The notes under the pieces are model-generated. The model searched no databases, had not been told where the DNA came from, and worked only from the letters and a program-made list of their open reading frames with translations. From assembly GCA_963800275.1 (NCBI GenBank), contig CAWDAI010000006.1, positions 248,001 through 312,000 of the forward strand: 64,000 nucleotides of DNA, in the 5' to 3' direction. The stretch comes from JAFMJV01 sp963800275. Lineage in GTDB: Bacteria > Chloroflexota > Limnocylindria > Limnocylindrales > CSP1-4. Made by a program: the position numbers and the translations under genes. Of the stretch, positions 17,045 through 27,157 are shown piece by piece (position 1 is the first letter of the stretch; each line of letters opens with the position of its first letter).

Positions 17045-17289
17045 CCCGTTTGCTGGGACAGCATCCACGCATCGAGGTGGAGCTGGATGACCGTGGCTGG
17101 CCGGTGGGCCTGCGCTGGCCTGGCGTGCGCGAGCCCGTCGAGGCCTGCAATCACTGGCGGGTGGAGGAGGCCTGGTGGCGCCGGCCGCTGGTGCGCGACT
17201 ACTTCAAGGTCGTCGGTCCGCGCGTGCTGGCGCTGGTCTACCGGGATGCCCTCGATGACACGTGGCACCTGGAACGTCTCTATGACTAA
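17041..17289 (+). CDS. DUF6504 small protein of the mutasome operon
   Basis: 82 residues from GTG 17041, overlapping the imuB stop by 4 bp (GTGA), so it is translationally coupled. The sequence (DDRGWPVGLRWPGVREPVEA, WRVEEAWWRR, DYFKVVGPRVLALVYRD, WHLERLYD) fits the small all-beta DUF6504 proteins commonly found between imuB and dnaE2. The Trp-rich core is conserved in the family. The function is not established; context implies a role in SOS mutagenesis. Confidence 0.8.
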   Translation: MTRLLGQHPRIEVELDDRGWPVGLRWPGVREPVEACNHWRVEEAWWRRPLVRDYFKVVGPRVLALVYRDALDDTWHLERLYD

Positions 17290-17448
17290 GGAGATGAACG
17301 CAACATCACATCCGGGCTACCCACGATCCTGCCGTACGGCCAGAGCATGCTGGTGGTGTGGTCGCAGATCGCGGGGCTGGTCGCCGCCACCATCGTGGCC
17401 TTCGCCGCGGCCTACATCGCCTTCATGCGCCAGGAGGTGCGTGCCTGA
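17290..17448 (+). pseudogene. C-terminal fragment of an ABC-2 type permease
   Basis: Immediately after the DUF6504 stop and in the same frame, the sequence reads LPTILPYGQSMLVVWSQI, then a hydrophobic helix (LVAATIVAFAAAYIAF), then MRQEVRA and a stop. This is the typical C-terminus of ABC-2 transporter permeases (last helix followed by FMRQEIR). No proper start exists for a whole gene. The only internal ATG (17347) would give a 33-residue single-helix peptide. It is best read as a remnant left by deletion or rearrangement. Confidence 0.5.
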
Positions 17449-17460
17449 TCGGGTCTCGGG

Positions 17461-18360
17461 CTAGTAATCGGAGAGGCGCGGCGGGTTCGCGGGCGGCTGG
17501 CGCAGCATGCGTGGCTTGCGCTTGACGTTCAGGGGCAGCACCACGAGTGGGTCCACGCGCTCCCTCGCGTACCCCGGATAGCCGCGGTCGCGTGCGCTCT
17601 CATGGACCTTCATGAGCGGCCCGTCCATGCGCACCAAGCGGTACCGCATCATCTGCTTCCGCTCGGCCAGGGACATGTAGCCGATGGGCTGGGCAGCCTT
17701 GACCTTGTCTCCCGGCTCGACCAGCAGGTCCTTCAGCTCGGTGTAGACGCTGTAGTAGCCATTGCCGTCATCGATGACGATCCCCAGCGGGAACTGCGGC
17801 TTCTTGCTCTTCTTCTTGCTCGGGTCGGCGAAGTGCTTGTAGACCTCGTCGAGCGGGCTATCGAAGCCGACGTACTCGGCCCAGTCCCTCCCGGCGGCCA
17901 CGACCACACCCTTGTGGGCGGCCTTGACCACGGCGCCCTCGTCCCAGGTGATGAGCAGGCCGTCGTGGATACGCTTGCCATCGACTTCGAAGTCGCCGCG
18001 CTCGTCCGGTGCGTAGTAGGTGTGGATTTCGCCACCCCGGACCGGCCACACGTAGCCCCGCAACTTGTCTGGCGACTTGGAGGTCGGCGGGGCCTCGATC
18101 CTGAGCGGTGCCGCCTGCGCCGGATCGAGTGAGGGGAGAGGGCTCTCGAGGGCGACATCACCGGTCACCGGAGGTTCAGCCTCGGCGTACTGGGGAACGA
18201 CCATGACGATGGCCAGGACCGCGGCGATGACGGCAACCAGAAAACCGCCGGTGATCAGCCCAGAGAGAGCGTCACGGCGCGCAGCGGGGTCTGTTTGCTG
18301 GCCCGCTCGCGCCGAGGGCACGGACGTCGTTCGCAGGCCCCTATCTGCCACTGCCGGCAT
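17461..18360 (-). CDS. membrane-anchored M23-like (lysostaphin-fold) protein with lost metal ligands
   Basis: 299 residues. One transmembrane helix (about 35-57, SGLITGGFLVAVIAAVLAIVMVV) anchors an extracytoplasmic domain with the M23 layout: YVWPVRGGEIHTYY, then IHDGLLITWDEGAVVKAAHKGVVVAAG, then GNGYYSVYTELKDLLVEPGDKVKAAQPIG. The catalytic HxxxD is degenerate (His132 kept, Leu at 136), and the later HxH reads YTEL without His. It is probably a non-hydrolytic peptidoglycan-binding or regulatory homolog, like divisome activators. The ATG at 18360 gives the hydrophobic anchor. It is divergent from dnaE2, sharing an 87-bp gap that holds a LexA box. Confidence 0.8.
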   Translation of the reverse strand: MPAVADRGLRTTSVPSARAGQQTDPAARRDALSGLITGGFLVAVIAAVLAIVMVVPQYAEAEPPVTGDVALESPLPSLDPAQAAPLRIEAPPTSKSPDKLRGYVWPVRGGEIHTYYAPDERGDFEVDGKRIHDGLLITWDEGAVVKAAHKGVVVAAGRDWAEYVGFDSPLDEVYKHFADPSKKKSKKPQFPLGIVIDDGNGYYSVYTELKDLLVEPGDKVKAAQPIGYMSLAERKQMMRYRLVRMDGPLMKVHESARDRGYPGYARERVDPLVVLPLNVKRKPRMLRQPPANPPRLSDY

Positions 18361-18420
18361 TGTAGCAACTCGCCGCTGTTGACAGGACGCACCAGCGCAC
18401 GCTGGGGCACTCGAATGCGG

Positions 18421-18440
18421 TAGAACATCTGTTCTAATAT
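18421..18440 (+). promoter_or_regulatory. LexA box with adjoining -10 element upstream of dnaE2
   Basis: TAGAAC-ATCT-GTTCTA (18421-18436) is an SOS box of the GAAC-N4-GTTC type with matching flanks. TAATAT at 18435-18440 is a good -10, and the GTG start follows after 7 bp, so the transcript is likely leaderless. LexA repression of dnaE2 is inferred. Confidence 0.8.
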
Positions 18441-18447
18441 CAGGCCG

Positions 18448-21400
18448 GTGACGGCCTTCGCGGAACTTCATTGCCACTCCGATTTCTCGTTCCTCGACGG
18501 CGCGTCTCCGGCCGACGACCTGGTGGAGCGAGCGCTCGAGCTGGGCCTGGCCGGCCTCGCGGTGACCGACCACCAGGGCCTCTATGGCGCGGTCCGTTTC
18601 AGCGCCGCCGCGCGTGAAGCCGGCTTGCATCCGCTCATCGGCATGGAGATCGAGCTGGTGGACCCGGTCGTGCCCGACCCGGCGCGGATCGTGGTCCCGC
18701 CGCGTCGGCCTGCCCGCCGGGCGCCGAGTCCTCCGCCGGCCGTCGCCACGCGCGGGGCGCCGGGCGTCCGGATCGAGACGCGACGCCTGCGCCCGCCGGG
18801 CCATCGGCGCCCACGCCGCGAAGACCTGCGGGGGGTGCGGCCGCGCGAGCTCGGTCCGCACTTGACACTGCTGGCGCGCGACCAGGCCGGCTACGCCAGC
18901 CTCTGTCGTCTGGCCAGCGCGGCCCACCTCGCCGGCACCAAGGGCGTGCCCCGCTTCAGCCACGAGCTGCTCGAACGACACCGCGAGGGCCTGCTCGTGC
19001 TCAGCGGATGTCGCCACGGGGAGCTGTCGCGACGCCTGCTGGCGGGAGACCGCGAGGGGGCGGCCCGGGCCCTGGAGCGGTTGGCGCGAGTGGTGGCCCG
19101 CGACGGGCTCTACGTGGAGTTGCAGCATCACCTGCTGCCAGATGACAGCTGGCTGACCGCGGAGCTGGCGCGGCTGGCGCACGAGGCCGGCCTGCCCACG
19201 GTCGTGACCAACGGCGCCCACTACGCCCTGCGCTCGGACCGCGAGCTGCAGGACGTGCTCGTCTGCATCCGCCACGGCGCGGACTCTCGATGGCAGCACG
19301 CACCTGCGCCGGCCAATGCCGAGTACGCGCTCAAGAGCGGTGCTGAGCTGGCGGCACTACCCCCCGGCCGAGACCTCGACCCGCTCGTGCGCCACGCCTG
19401 GCTCGACGGCATCAAGCGCAGCGGTGAGATCGCCGCGCGCTGCCAGGTCGATCTCGAGTTCGAGCGCTATCGTTTCCCGGGCTTCCCGGTGCCGGGGGGA
19501 GAGACGCCGTTCTCCTACCTGGAGCGGCTCTGCCACGATGGCTGCGCGGCGCGCTACCACCCCATCACGCCGCCGGTGCTCAAGCAGCTGGCCCACGAGC
19601 TGGAGGTCATCGAGCGCACCGGCCTGGCCGAGTTCTTCCTCATCTGCTGGGATCTCATGGGCTTCGCGCGCGATCGGGGCATCCCGGCCCAGGGGCGCGG
19701 CAGTGCGGGCGACTCGATCGTGGCGTACGTACTGGGCATCACGCGTGTCGATCCCATCCGCCATCAGCTGCTCTTCGAGCGCTTCATCAACGAGGGCCGC
19801 ACCACCTACCCCGACGTGGACATCGACTTCGCCTCCTCCCGTCGCGAGGAGGTGATCCAGTACGTCTACGAACGCTACGGCCCCGAGCACACGGGCATGG
19901 TCTGCAACATCGTCACCTATCGCGCCCGCTCGGCCGTACGCGAGGTGGGCTACGCACTGGGCTTCCCGCGCCCGCTGGTGGATCGGGTGGCCAAGGCGCT
20001 CGAGACCTATGACTCGGTGATGGTGCGGCGGGACCTGGAGGCGGACGGCGGGTTCGCCGAATTCTTCGCCGAGCCGGGTGGTGGCGGAGAGCGTGCACCG
20101 GCTGCTCGACGACATGGGCGAGCTGGCGACCAACCGACGCGAGGCTGCTCGGGCACACGCCGTCGCCTGCGCGGCGGGTGCACCACCGACGACGAGGGCG
20201 GCCCCGGCGCCAGGCGACACCCCCGCGAGCGAGCACTATCTGCGCCACGAGCGCGCGGCGCGGCCCTGGCCTCGCTGCGGGAGAGGGTGGCCCCGACAGC
20301 ACGGCGGCCGGCCCGTAGCGGAGGCGGAGCGCCGGATCATCCCGACCAGGCGTGGGAGGCGGTCGAACTCGACCCGCTGCCGCCACGCCGTCGCGGCTCC
20401 ACCCTCGGCCTCTCGCCCTGGGACCGCTGGCTCGAGCTGTGCGCGCGGATCGACGGCGTCCCCGGCACCTCTCGATCCATGTCGGGGGCATGCTCGTGAC
20501 GCGCGCGCCGCTCGTGGACATCGCTCCGCTCGAGCGTGCCACCATGCCCGGGCGCGTGGTGGTCCAGTTCGACAAGCGCGACATCGAGACGATGAAGCTG
20601 ATCAAACTCGACCTGCTCGGCCTGCGCATGCTCAGCGCCATCGATGACGCCCTGCGTGACATCCGCGCCGACTGCGCGGTCGACCTTGACCTGGACCGCC
20701 TGCCGGAGGACATCGAAGAGGTCTTCCGCATGATCGTCGCGGCGGACACGGTCGGCGTCTTCCAGATCGAGTCACGGGCCCAGATGCAGACGCTGCCCAA
20801 GAGCCGGCCCCGGACGCTCGATGACCTGGTGGTGGAGGTGGCCATCATCCGGCCCGGACCCATCCAGGGCGATGCCGTCCATCCCTACCTGCGCCGCCGG
20901 CAGGGGCTCGAGCCGGTGACCTACCTGCACCCGTCCCTGGAGCCGATCCTCTCCGAGACGCTGGGCGTGATCCTCTACCAGGAGCAGGTCATGCGCATCG
21001 CCATCGATGTGGCCGGCTACAGCGCCGCCGAGTCCGATGGCTTCCGCCGGGCCATGGGCACGTGGCGCTCGACGCGCGAGATGGAACGGCTCCACCGGGG
21101 ATTCGTGGATGGCTGCATGGCCACCAGCGGCCTGACCGGGGCGCAGGCGGAAGAGCTCTTCACCAAGGTCGCGGGTTTCGCCAGCTTCGGCTTCAACAAG
21201 AGTCATGCCGCGGCCTTCGCACGCACCGCCTACGAGTCGGCCTTCCTCAAGCTCTTCTACCCGGCACAGTTCGTGACCGGGCTCATCAACGCCCAGCCGA
21301 TGGGCTTCTACCCGGTCGAGGTGCTCATCAACGACGCCAAGCGCCACGGGGTGGCGGTGCTGCCACCGGACGTCAACGCCAGCCGCTTCCGGACCACGAC

Positions 21401-22332
21401 CGAGTGGGTCGGCCTGCCCGGTACGCCACTGCCGACGGGGACCGGGATCGAGGCGCGGCCGGAGGTGGTGGCCTCGTCCGCGGTGGTCGTCCCCGCAGAC
21501 GAGGCGCGCGAACGGCTCGCAGCCCCGGCCGCGCGAGGCTACGGCATCCGCCTGGGCCTGGGCCTGGTCAAGGGCATCGGCGAGGCGGAAGGGGAGGCGC
21601 TCGATGCGGCGCGCTCCGGGGGCGGGCCGTTTCGCTCGCTGGCCGACCTGGTGGCCCGAACCGGGCTGGACGAGGAGGTGGTCGAGCGGCTCATCCGGGC
21701 GGGTGCGCTCGATCCACTGGGCCAGCCGCGGCGCGAGGCACTGTGGCAGCTGCGCGAGGTCGCGGGCGCTACCCGCGGTCGGACCGACGGGCGCACGGTC
21801 CGGTCGCCACGAGCCGCTGGGCGGCCGCTGGATATCCGCCTGCCGCCGACGCCGGCGCCCGACCTGCCACCACCGACGGAGCTGGAGCGATTGGGCGATG
21901 CCTACGCCATCCTCTCGCTCGACGCGCGCCACCAGGTCATGGAGCTCTATCGTCCGGCCCTGCAGCAGCTGGGGGCGTGCACGCTGGGAGAGTTGTCGGA
22001 TCGCCGTCCCGGGCGGGTGGCGATCGGTGGGCTGGTGGTCACTCGCCAGCACCCCATGACCGCCAAGGGCACGGTCTTCCTCGCGCTGGAGGACGAGACC
22101 GGCATGGTCAACGTGACCCTCTGGCCTCGGACCTGGGGGCGGCTGCGCGGTGTCGTCAGGCGGCACGCGCTGCTCTACGTGGAGGGCCAGCTGCAGGTCG
22201 AATTCAGGTGTCATCAACCTGGTGGCGCGGCAGGTGCGGCCGCTGATCGAGGTCTGTCGTACGGCCGGCGGTCCGGAGCAGCCTCGTGGCGTCCGACAGC
22301 TGGGTCACGCCGGCATGCGTCGGCTGGGTTGA
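18448..22332 (+). CDS. dnaE2: error-prone DNA polymerase DnaE2 (C-family), with frameshifts as sequenced
   Basis: About 1290 residues once frames are joined. An N-terminal PHP domain opens ELHCHSDFSFLDGAS. It contains an unusual Pro/Arg-rich insert at about residues 71-137 before LTLLARDQAGYASLC. The palm domain carries the catalytic PDVDIDF at about 455-461. The thumb/finger part includes PRHLSIHVGGMLVT and KLIKLDLLGLRMLSAI. The C-terminal OB fold (VAIGGLVVTRQHPMTAKGTVFLALEDETG) ends in GMRRLG. Frame changes occur near 20080, between 20150 and 20340, near 20463 and near 22205. DnaE2 performs mutagenic lesion bypass with ImuA/ImuB. It lacks its usual place beside imuB, being separated by the divergent M23-like gene. 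Confidence 0.88.
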
Positions 22333-22338
22333 ACCGAG

Positions 22339-23139
22339 CTAGCTCTCGCTGGAGGACTTGCTCGAGCCCTTGCGGCGAGCCTCGCGTTCGGCGAACTTCT
22401 GCGCGCGCAGGGTCTCGCGATCGGCCCGTGCCTGCTCCTTGGCCTTGGCCGCCTGCTCGCGATCACGCTGGGCGCGGTTGGCCGCGGCCCGCTCCTGCGA
22501 GGAGCGCAGGAAGCGGCGATACCAGGCCGCGAAGCCGCCCGCGAAGACGCCGATGACGACGCCCAGGCCGAGCGTCTGGATGATCAGGTCCGTGCTGATG
22601 GCCGGGACCGTACCGCCGGTCGAGGAGGTGAGGGCGTCGGTGCTGGTGGGCGCCGCGTCGATGGCGAGCGAGACCACGACCAGGTAGACGATGGCGCTGA
22701 GAAGACCGAGTACGCCACCCACGAGGTACGAACCACGCGGCGCGAGGAAGCCGCCGATGAAGAAGATGAACAGGCTCGTCGGGTGCAGCGTCAGGCTGAT
22801 GTAGAGCGTGAGGACGTCCCGGACCGGATTCGGCAGGTCGTCGAGCGCGCCATTGACGAGGGCGATCCCCAGGATCAGCGTCAGCGCCAGCAGGCCGAAG
22901 GGCAGCCACACCAGCTTGCGACTGAGGAAGATCTCCGGCAGGTGCCGCAGGTCGTCGCCGACGTTGGGCATCTGGATGACCGATGACCGTTTCTGTGGCT
23001 CCTCGGCGACGATGGCTGCCGGCGCTTCAGCGCCATCGGCGGTCACGTCGGCCTCACGATCCTCCTCGCGATGGCGGCGCCGAGCCTCGGCTCGACTGGT
23101 GTCCTTGGGGCGGATGCGGGTATTCCTGGATCGGGGCAC
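22339..23139 (-). CDS. four-helix membrane protein with charged cytoplasmic tails, function unknown
   Basis: 266 residues from GTG 23139 (AGGA seven bases upstream; a longer in-frame extension looks non-coding). An Arg/Glu-rich N-terminal tail of about 70 residues is followed by four predicted helices (about 76-97, 119-134, 138-161 and 183-206). A long C-terminal coil rich in Ala, Arg, Glu and Lys (AANRAQRDREQAAKAKEQ) ends in a Ser-rich tip. The basic tails suggest both termini are cytoplasmic. No known family is recognised. It is convergent with dnaE2, 6 bp apart. Confidence 0.65.
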   Translation of the reverse strand: MPRSRNTRIRPKDTSRAEARRRHREEDREADVTADGAEAPAAIVAEEPQKRSSVIQMPNVGDDLRHLPEIFLSRKLVWLPFGLLALTLILGIALVNGALDDLPNPVRDVLTLYISLTLHPTSLFIFFIGGFLAPRGSYLVGGVLGLLSAIVYLVVVSLAIDAAPTSTDALTSSTGGTVPAISTDLIIQTLGLGVVIGVFAGGFAAWYRRFLRSSQERAAANRAQRDREQAAKAKEQARADRETLRAQKFAEREARRKGSSKSSSES

Positions 23140-23335
23140 GTGTGGTCCTGCTTGTACTCGAAGATGGGGCGGCGCGATGGTACCGCGGAAGCGCGCCTTC
23201 CGCCGCGCGCCCTCGTCATCCACGCGCATATCCGACTGGAACAGGCCGAGGACAGCACCGGCCAAGTGCCAGTGAAGGAGGTCGTTTCAGCATGGCTTGC
23301 CCAACCGCTCTCCCGCCGGACTGCGAGGTCATCGA

Positions 23336-26148
23336 ATGTCCCGGCGTGTGTCGCTGTCGCTGCTCCTGCTCATCGTGCTGTGCCTCCCTGGCGGACTGGT
23401 CTCCGCGGTCGATTGGCCTCCATCCGCGGGGCTCGTGGTAGGCGAGGTCGTGACCGGCGGAGCCTCGGGATCCGACGAATATGTGGAGCTGTTCAATGGC
23501 GGCACCGTGGCGGTGGAGCTGGGCGGGCTCGAGTTGGTGTACGTCAGCGCCAGCGGCAAGTCACTCACCCGCAAGCGGACCTGGACGGACCGTCGCGTGG
23601 CAGCTGGTGGCCGCTTGTTGCTGGCCAACCTCGAGGGCACGTACGCGGGGCTGGCAGACCAGACCTACAGCGGCGGCTTCAGCGCGACCGGCGGGACGCT
23701 CCTGCTGCGGGTGGCCGACGGCGCGGTCATCGACTCGCTGTCCTGGGGCAGCGCCGCATCGGCGTACGTGGAGGGCGCTCCCGGCGTTGCCCCGCCCCCC
23801 GGCAGTTCTCTGGAACGACGACCGGGCAGGGGTGGCACCAACGAGCGCGATACCAATGACAACGCCGCCGATACGGTGATCAACGACGCTCCGCAGCCTG
23901 AGGGGGCCGCAGGTCAGGGCCCGTACCGACGCCCACGCCGAAGCCGACGCCAGCACCGACCCCGAAGCCCACCGTGGCGCCCACGCCGAAGCCGACGCCA
24001 GCACCGACCCCGAAGCCCACGCCGAACCCGAAGCCGACGCCAGCACCGACCCCGAAGCCCACCGTGGCGCCCACGCCCACCCCCACGCCGGTGCCCACCG
24101 TGGCCCCCACCCCCACGCCGGCGCCGACCCCCAAGCCCACCCTGCCGCCGTCTCCCACCCCCTCACCCCGACGCCTGCACCCACCGCGACAGCGACACCC
24201 GCGCCAACGCCGAGCGCCGCGCCAACGCCGAGCGCCGCGCCAACGCCGAGCGCCGCGCCGACGCCGGCTCCCACGACCGCCTCGACCCCGTCACCGACCG
24301 CGGCGCCCACGCCCACGACGAGCCCGGCCGTATCGATCGCCGAGGCCCGCGCTTCGACTCCGGGAACGGAGGTCGAGGTCAGCGGGACGGTGACTGTGCA
24401 GCCGGGGCGGATCCTGGGGGAGCGCACGCTGGTCGTGCAGGACGGGACCGGCGGCATCCCCGTCCGTCTGCCGGCCGGCGTTGATCTGGGGGACTTCCCG
24501 AGAGGCACGCTGGTGCAGGTCTCCGGTGAGCTGGCCGATCCCTATGGCAACCAGGAGCTTCGCCCGCAGGATCCGGCGGACGTGGCGGTCATGGGCAGCG
24601 GTGGCCTGCCCCAGCCGGCGTCCATCACGACCGCAGGGCTGGCCGAACGAAGCGAGGGTGTGCTGGCGGTGTTCGAGGTCAGCGTCGCCGGGGTCGATCA
24701 CTACGACAGTGGCGCCGTCTCCATCAAGGTGCGTGACGATGCCGGCGACGGCCGCATCTACGCCTTCGCGCCCATCGGTCTACCTCGGGACGCGGTATCC
24801 AAGGGCGACCAGGTCCGTGCGATCGGCATCGTGGGTCAGCGAGCAAGCGCCAGTGGCGCGGGCGATGGCCACCGGCTCTGGATCCGTGGTCCCGGCGACC
24901 TGCAGGTGCAGACGCCGCCGGAGCCGACGCCGACGGCGACCGACGGCGGCGTCGACGATGGGGAGTCGGTGGACCGCGTCCCTCGGGTCGCGATCGCTGA
25001 CGCCCAGGCAGGCACGGTCGTGACGGTGGCCGGGGTGATCACGACGAAGGCTGGTTTCATCGATCCGGAGTGCCAGGCGGGTCGTGATCCAGGATGGGAG
25101 CGGAGCGATCCTCGTGCGCTATCCGACCGATGCGCCGCCGGCCTCGGTCGGTCGCAAGATCAAGGTCACCGGCGAGGTCGGGACCTGGTTCGAGGCCCGG
25201 CAGATCGCCGCCTCGGCCACGCCCAAGCGCGTGGGCCGCGGCAAGGTCCGGGCTGCGCGGCTGCAACGCCCACCGGGCGAGGCCGACGAGTGGTCGCTGG
25301 TGGTGGTGGATGTGCGGGTCACCGACGTCGAGCGCTCGGGCGACAGCTGGCGGGCGGAGGGCGTCCTCCAGGGTGGCGAGTCCCTGCCCGTGGCCGGGAT
25401 CTCGGGTGCCGGGATCCCGAGTGACCTGCTCGAACCTGGTCGCGCCGCGCGGATCAGCGGCATCGTGCGACGGGCCCATCCTGCTGCGACTGACCAGCGT
25501 TTCGCCGTCGCGCCGCGCTCGATCGAGGACATCCGCCTCGGTGAGCTCGACGTCGCGGGCGAGGTCGTCGAGCCGAGTGACGAGGGCGGCCCGGCTCGCG
25601 CCGCGACCACCGTGGCCACTACCGGCGGCATGGCGTCGGTAGCGCTGGGTTCGCTGGCAGCACACGAATCCCGCACCGTGCAGGTCGGCGGTCGCGTGAG
25701 CACGGTGGGAGCCCGACAATTCATGCTGGACGATGGCACCGGCTCGGTGGTCGTGCGGCTGGCCACCGATTCCGAGCCCATCGAACCCGCGCTCGAGGTG
25801 GATGAGGTCGTCAACGCGGTCGGACGGGTGCGGACGCGCAAGGATGGGCGACCCGAAATCCTGATCTCCACGACGGCCGATATCCGCCGAGCAGCCAGCC
25901 TCAGCCCGCCCGGATCGTCAGCTGCCGGCAGGACCGCAACACCGCGCACAGCGCTCCCGGCGGTGACCGACACCGGGGCGACTCTCCCGCCCGCAGGCAT
26001 GCGCTCGGCCACCGAGCGTAGGCCGGACCTCCTGCTCTCGTCAGTCTCGGTCACCGGGCTGGCCGCATCCCTCGTGCTGTTCGTCGTGGCCGCCGTCTTG
26101 GCCGGCCGACGACGCATCACGGGCCGATCTCGCCCGAGCCGCGGATGA
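23336..26148 (+). CDS. large surface protein: lamin-tail domain, Pro/Thr linker, OB-fold repeats, C-terminal anchor (frameshifted)
   Basis: From ATG 23336 (GAGGT upstream) a signal peptide (VSLSLLLLIVLCLPGGLVSA) leads into a lamin-tail domain (VVGEVVTGGASGSDEYVELFN, then LLLRVADGAVIDSLSWG). A long Pro/Thr/Lys linker follows. At least three OB-fold-like modules each show a V.V.G.V....RI....VQDGTGGIPVR pattern (near 24390, 25060 and 25690). The C-terminus has a helix (SVTGLAASLVLFVVAAVLA) and an Arg-rich tail, a membrane anchor. Frames change near 23915, 24165 and 25068, giving about 935 residues when joined. Lamin-tail/OB combinations occur in secreted nucleases and surface proteins, but no nuclease domain is visible here. 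It overlaps the convergent LacI gene by 32 bp. Confidence 0.7.
23932..24254 (+). repeat. tandem repeats encoding the Pro/Thr/Lys linker
   Basis: Two adjacent 48-bp units (starting 23932 and 23980), with partial further copies, encode PTPKPTPAPTPKPTVA-type sequence. Three identical 18-bp units (24201-24254) encode APTPSA. Slippage here could explain the frame changes flanking this stretch. Confidence 0.75.
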
Positions 26149-27157
26149 CCAGCGTCGTCGGCAGCACCAGTCGCTGGGGTGGTTCGTCCCATCCGCCGAT
26201 GCGCTTGAGCAGGAGCTCGGCCCCGGCACGGCCGAGCTCGGCAGCGTCGGTACGTACCACGGTCAGCGGGACGGCGAGGGCCTCAGCCAGCTCGAGGTCG
26301 TCGAAGCCCACCACGGCCACTCGTCGCCGATCTTCCCCGAGGGCGCCGATCACACCCACCGTCATGCGGTTGTTGGCGCAGAAGATGGCCGTGGGTCGCT
26401 GGCGCTGCCCGAGCAGCCGGGCGGTACGGACCCGAGCCTCGTCGGCGGTCTCGGCCTGGATCTCGAGGTCGAGGTTCGGCTCGAGGCCGGCGGCCAGCAG
26501 TGCGTCCTGGTAGCCCCGTCGCCGCTCGCGCATGGTGTAGATGTGCAGCGACTGGCTCACCAGCGCTACTCGCCGGTGGCCGTACCGGAGAAGGTGCTCG
26601 ACGGCGATCCGCGCACCACCGTAATCGTCGAGGACCACAGCATCGGCGGCGAGCCCGTGCTGGGGACGATCGAGGAAGACGATCGATGTGCCCAGCTCCA
26701 GCTCAAGCCCCAGGTAGGCGTGGTCCTGGGCGACGGGCACGATGATGAGACCGCCCAGCCGACGCGAGACCAGGGAATCGATGATCTCGTGCTCGCGCGC
26801 CGGCAGGAAGTCCGAGCTGGCCGTGATGACATGACGGCCGCTGGCCGTGGCCACGTCCTCGATGGCCCGTGCGGCCTTGGCCCAGAAGGGGTTCGAGACG
26901 TCGTCGATGACCAGTCCGATCTCGCTTCGCCCGGCACCGCGGGCGAAGTCGGCCGCCACCACGTTGGGCCGGAATCCCAGCGTGCGCACCGCGTCGGCCA
27001 CCCGTTCCGCTGTCTCTGCCCGCACCCCGGGTTCGTGGTTGACCACGCGCGACACGGTCTTGAGGCTGACGCCGGCGATGGCGGCGACGTCGCTCATGGT
27101 GGGGCGGGCTGAACCGACGAGGGCTCGCGGTGTAGCGCCAGATCGAGAGACGCCCAT
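26117..27157 (-). CDS. LacI-family transcriptional regulator of the adjacent ABC operon
   Basis: 346 residues from ATG 27157, preceded directly by a strong AGGAGGAGGA site; in-frame upstream codons cross the operator and are rejected. The LacI helix-turn-helix reads MSDVAAIAGVSLKTVSRVVN with the hinge region VRTLGFRPNVVAADFARG. The periplasmic-binding-protein-like effector domain follows (IGLVIDDVSNPFW, GLIIVPVAQDH, TAIFCANNRMTVGVIGAL, VAVVGFDDLELAEAL). It is divergent from the ribose-type ABC transporter. A perfect LacI-type palindrome lies between them, so it probably represses both itself and the operon until a sugar binds. Confidence 0.92.
   Translation of the reverse strand: MGVSRSGATPRALVGSARPTMSDVAAIAGVSLKTVSRVVNHEPGVRAETAERVADAVRTLGFRPNVVAADFARGAGRSEIGLVIDDVSNPFWAKAARAIEDVATASGRHVITASSDFLPAREHEIIDSLVSRRLGGLIIVPVAQDHAYLGLELELGTSIVFLDRPQHGLAADAVVLDDYGGARIAVEHLLRYGHRRVALVSQSLHIYTMRERRRGYQDALLAAGLEPNLDLEIQAETADEARVRTARLLGQRQRPTAIFCANNRMTVGVIGALGEDRRRVAVVGFDDLELAEALAVPLTVVRTDAAELGRAGAELLLKRIGGWDEPPQRLVLPTTLVIRGSGEIGP

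Noticed and set aside
23932..24254. CRISPR or satellite array
   Set aside because: Tandem codon repeats of a Pro/Thr linker; no spacers and no cas genes.
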